Positions 39,801 to 50,700 of a DNA stretch of 64,000 nucleotides are shown here, piece by piece. Below the pieces are notes generated by a model. It was not told the origin of the DNA. It saw nothing but the letters and a program-made list of their open reading frames with translations, and did no database searches. Position 1 is the stretch's first letter. Every line of letters begins with the position of its first letter. The stretch is from Smittia aterrima (lineage: Eukaryota > Arthropoda > Insecta > Diptera > Chironomidae). Where the stretch lies: assembly GCA_033063855.1 (NCBI GenBank), contig CP093830.1:13020854-13084853 (forward strand), read 5' to 3'. Both the position numbers and the translations under genes were made by a program.

Positions 39801-41372
39801 TAAGAGGAAAGTCGTAAACAAAGTACAACCAGAAGTATTTTTGTTATTCATCGGAAGGAAGAAGCAAAAGTTGAGGCGAGGAGTGAGAGCTAGCGAATGA
39901 TGAAAAGCAACACAAATCAATTTATTTCAATCAATTTGTCAAGCACTCGTATTGCTGTTTTGCTATTTGGATTGGATGTTTTATGTGTTTTCTCTTCACG
40001 TCAGTGTTTCGCTCTCACCAACTCCGGTTATACCTTTATTCGCCTCTATAATCAATTTCGAGAGACTGTCAGGGCTTTTTTGATAAACGTATTTGTTTTA
40101 TGTCAATATTGATTGAGTCACGATGTCTTTCATTATTTAGGAGAATGGCATCTGTAAGTGAGGAGAAGAAAGCTTGACCGGAGTAAGCTTCAGCAGATTG
40201 ACAAAGATATTTACTTTGACACAAGAATATTTCAGTTAAAGCTACAACATTCAGCAGCTCCCTGGATGGAAAATCCGGGATGACATTCTAAAAAATGCAA
40301 ATTCAATAAAGTTTTTTTTAAATTGAAATCAACAACAACATTTCCCGAGTGGATTCCTCACCGTCAAGATTTTATTTCACTTCGCCAAACCCCTCCTCAC
40401 ACTTTCCTCGGAGGAGTCGTTTCATGTATTTGCTCGTTCCATTCATCAAGGGAACCGCAAGCACCAACAAAACCAGCACATTCACTCAAATCTTGTTGTG
40501 AAAGCAACGAAAAAAAAAAACATCAAAAAAAGACACTCCAGGAGGAGTCAAGGAGCAGTAAAAAGCAATTGCCTTTATCATTTTTCCATTGAGAGTCGAG
40601 TCGAGCGACAACCTCCATTAAGTTGCCTTGTGATGTAAATTGCAAAGCTGCTTTCTTCGCCATCGGCGGCTTCGGTTAAGATAAACAGAAAAAAAAATTA
40701 TTTTGCTATTTTACGTTGAATCGTTGAAGGCGAGCAAGAGATGAACAACATAAACCTTTGCAATGCTGTTTTATTTATCAAGAGAAAACATAAAAATTTC
40801 ACGATGATTTTTTAGTAGCGACGAAGTTTGGATTAGAGCGGAGCCTTTAAAAACAGAGAATTAAATTTTGGTTTGTTGCAATTGCCTTTCATTTTATGGC
40901 AAAGTTTTATTTCCCTTTTAAAGATTCAAACGATCCTTCTCATGGCGTAGCGAGACAGGCAGCGAGTGAATCAATCAAATGGAGCCGCCTGCTTGATTGC
41001 GATTGATCGAAAACGTGATAAATTCGTTTTGATGTTGTTCGTGTAGGAGAAATTTATCGACCGTGAGTTACAGCAGATGATTCGGATTACCAGTTCAGAT
41101 AAGTTAATGTGACGGATCCGTACTTCCGTTGAGTCTCCATCAAGTTGACGTTGTAAACTTTCATTTCTGGATGATGACGAACGATTATCGACGTTCTGTT
41201 TTACGGCAATTGGATCGATCGTTCAATTACATTTCAATTAGAATGTAAATTGTCGCTAATTTGATTTTTGTTCGAATTGATTTCCGCTATTGCTGCGTGC
41301 ATCGCTGTGATTGTTACTGACGAACTCATTGGCTTTTTGATGATTGGAATTAAAGAGAATATCAAAGAGCTT

Positions 41373-41420
41373 GACTCAAGTTAATGTCTCAAGAGTTGAG
41401 ACTCAAGTTAATGTCTCAAG
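41373..41420. repeat. Two-copy 21-bp tandem repeat
   Basis: GACTCAAGTTAATGTCTCAAG at 41373-41393 is repeated perfectly at 41400-41420, a 27-bp period, about 375 bp upstream of the protease ATG. Confidence 0.9.
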
Positions 41421-41620
41421 TGAAGTTCATTGTCACAAATATGAGGACGTTGTTCGTAAGCTACGCTCAAGGGGGAGCAGTTAAGGAAAATGATCGACCG
41501 AAGAATTCGCGACTCATTTGACATCAATTTGTTCTTTGTATTTGTCATCAAGATTCTCAGTTCTCCGAAAAGCTTCTCAACGGTGACGCGCCATGTGATG
41601 ATTGATAATAATTTATTGAG

Positions 41621-41630
41621 AAAATTTCCC
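41621..41630 (-). promoter_or_regulatory. Candidate Rel/NF-kB site upstream of the CLIP protease
   Basis: GGGAAATTTT on the minus strand fits the loose insect kappaB consensus GGGRNNYYYY, 165 bp upstream of the protease ATG. A GATA core sits within 20 bp (41614-41617), a spacing often seen in fat-body immune promoters. The motif is degenerate and AT-rich, so chance matches are common. Confidence 0.25.
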
Positions 41631-41794
41631 GAGGCAATTACCGCCAAAACAGGTTTAACTTCTTATTCAAACGTTTTTTCCTCTCCGATTCTCTCAGCGA
41701 AGAAAGAAAACAAATCAAAACCAGTCTTCTTGTTTCTATTGCGCGAGTGGCAATGATTTTTTGCTGTTCCTAACTTTAAAATATTTTGAATAAA

Positions 41795-43251
41795 ATGATT
41801 TCAATCGGCACGATTTCAGTTTTAGTTTTAAGTCTCGGAACTGTGATCGCACGTAAGCCACGGATAAACTTGAGATGTTTTCTTAATTAAAGTTTGTTCA
41901 ACTTTGCAGAATACCGACAGTGCAGTGTTTCTTATTGGAGTGGACGATGCGTAGCATTCAAGGAATGTATACAAACTAATCGACAAGGAGAATTTCTTAA
42001 TCCAGAAGAAATCGTTGAGATCAGGAAACGGATTTATGCTTGTAGCAACTACGGACGCGGCTTAGCTTGTTGTGAGGAGAACCAAATAAGTAGCGTGACC
42101 TTGCCACCACCCACAACAGCAACTTACACGACCACAACTCAACAAGTTGTTGTTAATCCAAACGTTGGCTCATATTCAGATGATCCACTTCTTCACTATA
42201 ATTATAGATTGTTTAAAGATCTCAAGTGCGGCGGTTCTTCACTAAATCGAGTCGCGTTCGGTAAATTAAACAAGTTTGCAACTAACGACTTGCTTCATTA
42301 AAATTCTTTCAGGAACTGATGCGACTCTATTTGAATTCCCCTGGGCAGCACGACTCGGCTACGACAGACTTGGAGAAATCGAGTATAACTGTGCCGGTTC
42401 AGTAATTTCAGGTAAACATTTAAATTCAAGTGATGACGTGTTTGGGAATTTACGATTGTTCTAGAATTTTACGTTTTAACGGCGGCGCATTGTCTCGTAA
42501 GTCAAGCATCTGACTTAATCTTGTAAGATGATGAGTTTAATGAACTTGATGGGAGTCTAATGATTGATATTTTTAGAGCAACAGTTCGTCTCGGTGAATA
42601 TGACACATCGACAATACAAGATTGCGATAACAGTGATCCCGAGGATCCTGATTGCTCAGAACCAGTTCAAGACATAAGAGTAAAGTCTTTCGTGGCTCAT
42701 CCGAACTTTGATAAGGAAAAAGTTCTTCATGATCTTGGACTCATTCAACTTGAGACTGCAGCAAACTTCGGACAAAGAAATATTAAACCGATTTGTTTAC
42801 CGTTCACTCGCGACCTTCAAAAGTTGCCTAATCAACTAATCGTCGTTGGTTGGGGAAGGACAGAGAAAGCATCGAGATCATCGATTCTTCAGAAAGCGAC
42901 GCTTCCTCTTTACGATCTTAATCAATGTTATAATACTTTCACTCAACTCTCGAGGAAACCTATTGTGTTCAGTGAGGGACAATTTTGTGCTGGCGGCGAA
43001 GGTTCGTTAACACACAAATGATTTAAAAGAATGTTTTTAACGAGAATTTATTATCAGGAAAGATTGACGCGTGTCGTGGTGACTCTGGCTCATCAATCCA
43101 AGCTGTCGGCACTGTGAACGGAAGACCGAAGATGGTTCTTCAAGGAGTCGTGTCTTATGGAATTTCTCTGTGCGGTGTCAAAGAAGGAATTCCCGGAGTT
43201 TACACAAGAGTCTCAAAGTACTTGATTTGGATTTTGAGTAACATGCAGTGA
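41795..43251 (+). CDS. CLIP-domain trypsin-like serine protease
   Basis: Six exons: 41795-41852, 41910-42260, 42313-42411, 42465-42522, 42577-43001 and 43058-43251, total 1,185 nt (394 aa). The exon 4 donor is GTAAGA at 42523; an earlier GTAAGT at 42497 would break the frame. Signal peptide residues 1-19. CLIP domain at 24-74 with six cysteines spaced C-x8-C-x5-C-x24-C-x8-CC. A Thr/Pro-rich linker leads to an activation site at Arg133/Val134 (SLNR/VAFG). Catalytic His178 (TAAHC), Asp241 (VLHDLGLIQL) and Ser340 (ACRGDSGS) are all present. Asp334, six residues before the Ser, predicts cleavage after Arg or Lys. Such zymogens act in haemolymph cascades for melanisation, Toll activation or dorsoventral patterning. 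The motif is GDSGS rather than GDSGG. Which cascade it serves cannot be told. Confidence 0.92.
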
Positions 43252-43283
43252 CTCATCATTTGCTCGTCTTATTTATTTGAGGG

Positions 43284-43289
43284 AATAAA
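43284..43289 (+). terminator. Poly(A) signal of the CLIP protease
   Basis: AATAAA 33 bp after the stop codon, consistent with a short 3' UTR. Confidence 0.7.
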
Positions 43290-44229
43290 GACTTTCCACA
43301 TCAGCGAATGCTGCTGAACATTCTCACACATTTCAATCTCTAACGATTCACCTTGAGCTTGAAAAGCAAACATCTCGTCGTAAATCACTTCGTCGGGTTT
43401 TCTCTTTGAACCTGCTCAGTCATAAAATTCAATTTCAAGCCGAGAAATTCAGAGTCGATTTTATTGCTTCGACATTTATTTTCAATCGACGGTCCCAAAA
43501 AGGAAGTTAATGTCGCCTCCTTATTCATTCTTTCCATTGATTTCGAGCGATATCACATTTGCTCGTGATTTGTGGACATGGATTTGGTTTTTGAATCGAG
43601 AAAAGATTGAGGATGGGAAATGATAAGGATCGTAAGTTCCGTTTGACATCGATTTAATCAAAACCGGAATCGAAAAATTGCTTGAAACGATTTTTTTTTC
43701 TGCTCACACCCCTCGACTCGTTGCAGAAACTATTTCCGTGTTGTTTGTCTTTCTGATCTAAAATCAATAAAGAGACGATCGAATCTGAAATGCAATCATT
43801 CTTCCCTAATTGTTTCAAACTCTGTTAATGGTAGGATTAACCGTCTATCAGCTTAGGATTTTAGGAAATGTTCGCTCTCATCTCTCATTGCTCAACAGAA
43901 AATCAGAAAGGAGGGAAAAAAAACTTCTTGTTCAAATAAATCCGAATGCAACTACATAGCGAAGCGAGAAATAATCTGATTAATGAAATCTGAAACTTTT
44001 CAATTAAACGGAAGAGACCGTTTGATTCTCTGTGCGAATCGGCAAAGCGAATTCAAGATAGCGACGAGCAATTGACGATAATGTTGTCGAATCCAATCAG
44101 ACGACAGCTGACTCACCTTCGACGATAAAAAAAAAGTTTCATTGAACACTTCTAGGTACGCTTTATCTCAATTGATTAGAAATCGATTCGGAGAAGAATG
44201 TCTGACTAATCCAAATAGAAATTTCGACT
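43290..44229. other. Intergenic DNA between two convergent genes
   Basis: About 0.9 kb separating the 3' ends of the protease and the small secreted protein gene. No coding or structural feature was recognised. Confidence 0.6.
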
Positions 44230-44235
44230 TTTATT
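44230..44235 (-). terminator. Poly(A) signal of the small secreted protein gene
   Basis: AATAAA on the minus strand, 14 bp past the stop codon. Confidence 0.7.
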
Positions 44236-44248
44236 GATTGAAATTAAT

Positions 44249-44711
44249 TTACAAGTTCAACTTTTGACGGATTCTCTCAGGAAGATGAATTCCTTGTGGC
44301 ATTTTAAAAGAGTTCTTGAAAGCTTTGAAGTTCTCGGGAAGCTCGAAATCTTCTGGAATCACGAAATCTTCTGGAAGTTTTCCACTTGCTTTCAATTCCG
44401 CTAGTTTCTTTTCAGCCCTTGCTTTGATTCTTTCTCTGCGATCAGGAATGGCATCGACTTCATCAGCGGCACGGGCATGACGTTTCAAAAGTTCTGAAAC
44501 TTTGTCACTAAGTTCAAGTTTGAATTCGCCTTTCACTGAATCGCCAATGATAGAGCTCTTCAAGGTTTCGATTGCTTCGTTGACAGATTGTTCGTCGACT
44601 TTTCCCAACAATCCATTAAAATTAATTTTGAAGTTGTCGTCGTCTTCGTTCAAAGATGCAGGGTTGGCCGTAGCCAAAGCAATCAATGCAATTACAATAA
44701 AACTTTTCATC
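44249..44711 (-). CDS. Small secreted cysteine-free protein, no family recognised
   Basis: Single-exon frame of 153 aa starting at ATG 44711 (MKSFIVIALIALATANPA), stop at 44249. The first 15-17 residues are a clear signal peptide with a cleavage-like ATA/NPA. The mature protein has no cysteine. It begins acidic (NEDDDNF), carries a helix-rich middle (EAIETLKSSI, KVSELLKRHARA) and a strongly charged segment (RRERIKARAEKKLAELK), then an imperfect Pro-Glu-Asp/Asn-Phe repeat: LPEDF, IPEDF, LPENF. It ends RIRQKLNL. Low-complexity charged proteins of this size are common among lineage-specific haemolymph, fat-body or gland secretions, but I recognise no specific family and assign no function. A TATA box, initiator and poly(A) signal all fit this frame, so the gene itself is well supported. 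Confidence 0.85.
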
Positions 44712-44754
44712 GTGTTCAATGGTTAAACTATCTTGTGGTTAGTTGAAAACTCGA

Positions 44755-44785
44755 CTGATTCTAACAACGAGCGAATTATTTATAT
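44755..44785 (-). promoter_or_regulatory. TATA box plus initiator of the small secreted protein gene
   Basis: On the minus strand TATAAATA lies at 44785-44778 and the arthropod initiator TCAGT at 44759-44755, about 28 bp downstream, which is the ideal core-promoter spacing. Transcription would start about 46 bp before the ATG. TATA-dependent promoters of this kind are typical of strongly, tissue-specifically expressed secretory genes. Confidence 0.75.
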
Positions 44786-44789
44786 CAAG

Positions 44790-47700
44790 CAATGTCGTAA
44801 ATAGCTAAACTCTGATAAGATTAGAGTTTCAATGAGTCGCTAAAGCAATCGAGTTATATTTCAAAATCCACTCGATACGAGGGGAGTACGTCTCGACGAT
44901 AAGCACAGCACATTGAAAATACATTAGACGCAGCATTACCTGGTCTTAAAACGTCGTCACAGACGGAGCCCTCGTATCCATAACATTGTTTTTGATTCTC
45001 ATTATTTTCAATTTTATTTTATTGTGTGAAAAGCGAAGCATAAAATTGGAAAACGTAGCGAGAATAGAAGAAATGTCAAAAGAGTAAAAGAAAAAAATTC
45101 TTTCTCGTCTCACCGTTCTTACTTTACTTGCCTTTGAGGTTGTTTGTAAGTTACGTTGATGTCTTGAGAACATTCCAAGTTTTATCAATCCTCACGTTAC
45201 TAACGAAGAATCTTTTTTAACTTACAGATTGAAAACGACCGGAGAGGAAACATTTTTCTCCTTCCATGTTCAACTCATTTTACGTTAAAGCTTCAACTAG
45301 TCTTTTGTTGCTGTGGCACGGTGTGGAAGATCCATTGGCGTTCCGATGAAAAATCTACAATTTTCTACCGTTTCTCGTTTGTGGATAGAAGCAATGTTAG
45401 TCGATTTGCCATTTACTTACTTTTACTTCTGTCGACTGAGTTTAGGAGCAACAGAGAAATATAAAATTTCATTTTTCTTAGTCTCGCTTTCTTCCTTCAC
45501 TTTTCCCGCGCTTTTCATTTTCTGTGCACGAAACATTTAACAAAATAAAAAACATGAGTAATTTAATTTTGCAGTGACACTGCAAAATGGCACGGAAAGC
45601 AATAAAACTCGAAGCGAGAAATGGGAGAAGAATAAGTTTTGCTTGCTATTGTTGTGAACTCACTGCTGCACCTGATTTATTGCAGTTTCCTCGTTGCTTA
45701 CATTGCCGTGAACCGTAAGCACTGAAACCAATCAGATTGACGAGTTCTTTGTGGTAATTCTGTGGAGTGAACGCTTAAATCATTAGAGACCCCAAAACCA
45801 TTCATGTTAATCACAGGAAAATCAATAATGCCCGTGCATTGTATTACGCTACAGGTTCCATCATTCCACGAATAATTATCAGATGAAAACTCAAATCGAA
45901 ACAACCACAGAATATCATAAATTTCCATGTTAAATAATGTTCCCCACATTCGCCTCTAAACACAGAAAGTTCTTGCTTTCAACAGCCATTGAATCATTAA
46001 ATGATCATTTGTTTCATTTAAGCAATCATTAGCCTTCCCCGTCTCTACTTTCATGTCCTTTCGAACTCAATTTTTTTCTCTCTTTCTCTTTATAAACATA
46101 AATCAACAATTAATGGACGAGAGTCAATAAAGAAGCAACTTATCTTTAATTATTTATCAATCGACGAAGGCCTCATTTGTTGTGCTTTGCAAAACTCGAA
46201 TTGATTCAATCAACTCAACATGTTTACACTAATTTTCCGTTTACTTTAAATTAATTCCTATAAGCGATGTCAGGTTATGATGATCAATCATCGTCATGCA
46301 ATCAAAGTCTGTTTTTTATTATGATGAGGTTGTTTTAATAGTATCGGAGAAAGAGAGAGAAGAGTTTGTATCGAATCCAATTCTCGAATGAGGGAACCTC
46401 CCTTGGAGAGTTGAGAAATCGATTCCGAAAACGAATTTCTTTGTATCCGCAAACAAAGACGTGAAGCAAAGTCAGCAATAAATAAAATAGTTTCCGACTG
46501 CTCGCTTTCAGCAACATTTTTTTCCATTCCAGTGGCTTCTGCTTCTGGTTGTGCTATCTCTCAATGTATGTTAATCATTAGCACGTCGTTATAATTGCTG
46601 AAGGAAATCTGATGATAGCTATCAATTGCAAAGTCATACACAAAGAACGAGAACTCAAACTTCCCCTCACTCTCACCAAAGACAAAAGCCTCATTCATTC
46701 TGTGTAATATTTCAAGTGGAACACAATCTATATGAGACTTTTAATAGTTGGATGTGGCTTTCCGCATTTTAATGGTCGCTCTAATAGTTCTTTTCTCTCA
46801 GACAAATCATTCGTTATGAAGCATATATTACGGGACTAATGGCAACTTATGAAACATTTTTCGATAAAAGAGAACATTAAAAGGTTGTTGAGCTCAACTA
46901 AATTAATAATTAGTTGCCTTCACCGCATTCAGACTCGAGAAAACAAATGTTTGACCATGCCAAATCATAAAAGCTCGTACGAACAAGTTTTTTTTATAAT
47001 GACGAATGAGGCAGGAAAGTCAGCTCGTTTGATGGCAGATTGGCTTTTCGTCCCTTCGTTCCAATCCAATCATTAGGAACAAATTAAATTAACACAGAGC
47101 CATAAGTTACATTCGCTCGCAAAAATTTTTATATGCAGCGAACGTCATGCAATAAAAACTCAATGTCCGGTTTCTTGTTTGTTTCATAAAGTTTGAGGGT
47201 GAAGTGTGGGTGGGTCGAATGTTGAATTTAAAAGGGTGAGCTACCAATGATGGACACCGCTTGACTCTTTAACCTTTCCGTTCAGCATTCGGATGCTCTC
47301 CCTAAACTTTTTATTTATTTTTTTTTTCGCCCCCTTCACTTGCTATGTCAATAAAACATTCTCTCAATCTTGTAATCATCCAAATAATATTGCTGAATGA
47401 TTTGAATACTAATGACTGTTTTCAGCTTCCGTCTTCGTCTTTTCCTGCACGAGCTCAATAAGAAAATTGCCCACCCTATCGTAAAAATGTGTTTTCATTG
47501 CACATTTTCTGAGACCAGTCGAAGACTTTGAGAGAAGCAGAGAAAGAAGGCTTCGAAGCCGGGGCCGAACCAATTTAAATATTCATGTTTTCTTTGCCGT
47601 CTCTAGTCATGCTCAATTTAAATTGCTATACTTTAAATGAATAATCGTCCCCCTTGAACGTCCAAAGCCATAAGGGGTGACTCTTCCACTCTCATGCCAA

Positions 47701-50700
47701 ATTAATGGCCCTATCATCAATATTCAATTTCATTCGTTGTTATGTGCAAATTAAAATTTGAAAATTAATTGTTCCATTATGCAGAAGAATTTTTAATTAA
47801 AGATCGAGAGCTCGTGCATGATGCCAGATACAAAGTGGCCCTCTTAGAAAGTTACTGATGTGAAAATAATAAGATTAACAACTAGGAAAGATAAATTTGA
47901 ATCGTTCCTCCTCTTTTCTTCGGCTTACTTTAACAAATTGTTTGCTCTCATTGTATTCGCTCTCTGATTGTAAATCAAGGGTGTCTGAAAACTGAAATGA
48001 AAACTCTGTTCAGTCTCACATCCGAGGTGGAATATTTGGCTATGCTAGATTAGACGAGAGATGGTGGATAAAGGCTATCGATTGCAAAGCTATTGATTAC
48101 TCGACACAAGGCTCTTCCATTTCATAGGAATACATAAATTTTCTAATGAAGCTCAACATTTTGCCACGAGCCTCTCGCATAATTCAAATCGTTTTTGTGC
48201 TTTTTACTCAACTGCACTATGCTTTACGAATTATATTTCATGATCTAATTAGCTTCAACCGAATCGAACCAAAATGAAAGGATTTCCTAACGAGAAAGTC
48301 GAAAATTCGCTGGTAAATGATTTATTTCATTTTGCTTTTGGAGTCGTGTAAATGTAAACAGAAAGTGATTGCTTGGATTAAATAGCAGCCGTGATTTGAT
48401 TACACATTTGGAGTTACTTCGTGCATGGCTGAATTAGAAATACGGTTTGAGGCTTTAGAAAACATTAAACTTCGCCTCCAAACCAAAACGTTCTGTATGT
48501 GACAAAGAAATTAAAATTAATAGGATTTAATTTTCCTTTTCCCTGAGCTCGAGATTCTTTGTCGAGGAAAAAGATTCATAATAGCGATCAACACGCAAAG
48601 ATTTGCTCATAACTATAATTTCTTGTAACAGCGCCCATTGATTTTCCTGCACACAACAAACGCTTCTGTCCCTTTTTGTAAATCAGAGGAGCGAACGGAG
48701 AAATTATTCTGCCACCCGTTGCTCGAGAAAACATTTCATTTTCACGCAAGAACTGGATGCGGAGACGAGAACGCAACGAAAAACATTTTTGATATATCGT
48801 GTTTGCTGCAATTAATTTCTTTAAGGTTTCATGTGGCGGCGGCAACCCACAACGTCACCAAGAAAAAAAGACGAAGAAAGAGAAACTTTTCAACCCTGCT
48901 CACTACTCGACTCAAAGGGGCGGCGATATTTTGTTCGAATAAATGTTTTGAAGTTCCACTGAAACTCAAGTAAAAACATAAATTAAAACTAACGTTTTTG
49001 TTATGAGAAAATATTCAAAGAAAATTTAATCCAAAGAGACGAAATTTTCCTTGAAAACAAACCGTTAAAACACCATAAAAATTTGTTTGATTAATCGCTT
49101 GCTGGGCTGTTATTCAAATAAGTATTATCATCAATAATCAATAAGGGAATGTTCTCAAACATTAATTTAAACGAAAGTTGTTCAATCGTCCTTAATCCTC
49201 TTGAGAACTGTAATCAGTGAACTGACCCTGAAATGAATATTTCAGCCTTTCATCCACTTAATAGCTTTAAGCATCTTATAACTCTTTCAATCTAGGAGTT
49301 CATTCAAACATTTTTATGGAAATAAATCAAGTGACGAAACTTATTAACTCCCCCCACTCCAAGACATTAATGAGATAAAGAAGAAGATGAAAGCTGAGTC
49401 GTCCGAATGAGGAGACAAATTTATTCATTCAAAGTTGACATGAATAAAATCTTAATCCTCCTACTCGTTGCCCTGCCGACTTGATCATCCCTCGGCTCTT
49501 CTTGTTTTGCGTCTGCAACGCGCATTTAACCCCCGAAGATAAATTCTTTTAATGTGACATCAAACATAGATTAATTTATCTTTTGAGTATGAGGAGAGGG
49601 GATGAAGAGATGAAGAGAAAAAAAAACTAACAATTAAAGCAAACAAAACCTCAGCAAACGTATAAATAGATTTATTGCGTATCCCTTCGTTCATCCGAGG
49701 CTTTTGAAATGTGTTTTCGCATTAAACATTTCCCTCACTCTCTCACACTCTTCAACCAAAAAGAAGATTTGATACAGAAAATTGAACAAATGAAACTAAT
49801 AGGACTAATCGTTGAGAGTCGAAGGAACGAGCCGACCATTTGCGTCAAAGCAAAATATCCTCCCATCGATTCATCAAGATTCCTCTTTGTGATGTGACAG
49901 TAAAAAAATCAAGAGATAAAATCACTCGAGTCTCTTCACCCCAATCTGCGTTTGAAGTGATTATTCACACTCTACGTGCAAATTGAAAACGAGTGTAGCT
50001 GTTTATGTATTCATCATGTCATTTCACCCCACGGCACTCGAGACGAAAATCAGTTTCTTTGTAGTTTAAATTACGAGTTATGAGATCATCCACTTGAAAC
50101 ATAAACGACAAGACACGACATGTAAAGCTTTGATTAGATTTTTGCAGCAGTCGATTAAAGTCATGTTTTCGAAGACTATCTCATTATAGTGTTGTGATTA
50201 ATTATCTTGATAGAAGGTATCAAATAGAACTTGCAATTATTTTAATGAGCTAAAATCACAGTGCACAAGCGACAAACATCAAAGGTAAACAGAGCGCAAA
50301 GCCAGCGCTTTTTCATGAAAGCAAAATATTTGCTTCTCAACTACATCGAACTGTGCAAATCTTTGCTTTAAAAAGGATCACACAACAAATGCCTGAGTGA
50401 AACAATTACATCGAGACTCTCTTTGTTTTTCAGCATTGATATTAACAATGACATGACAAAGTCTCGTAGACGCTGATGTAGTCGAGATACTGAAGAACAT
50501 AAACACATTTATTCGTCTCCCGAACATGCCAATCAAATATTAGCTTACGAGCTTCTCGACTGTATAATCACAACAGAAAGTAATCTGAAATGCAATGTTA
50601 AAAATACACAAGCCGATAACACGAAGCATGCGAGAATGTTTCCGAAACAACAACATCAATTTCCCTTATTCTGTCGTGTAAGGTGACAACAGTACATAAC

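Larger units (their letters stand above)
33803..41794. other. klg 3' UTR and intergenic DNA
   Basis: No supported coding exon. Several AATAAA hexamers within the first 2 kb after the klg stop (for example near 34.2, 35.4 and 35.6 kb) could be klg poly(A) signals, but I cannot tell which is used. The frames found at 34.9-35.2 kb and 37.6-38.0 kb have no recognisable domain and no splice partners. Confidence 0.55.

Noticed and set aside
42497..42502. Alternative GTAAGT donor after TAAHCL in the protease
   Set aside because: Using it puts the next exon out of frame; the GTAAGA donor at 42523 gives the expected family sequence and correct phase.
45698..45949. Minus-strand frame with WNDGTCSVIQC-like text and an acceptor-like site upstream
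   Set aside because: Briefly looked like an extracellular-domain exon, but no partner exons or consistent phase could be found.
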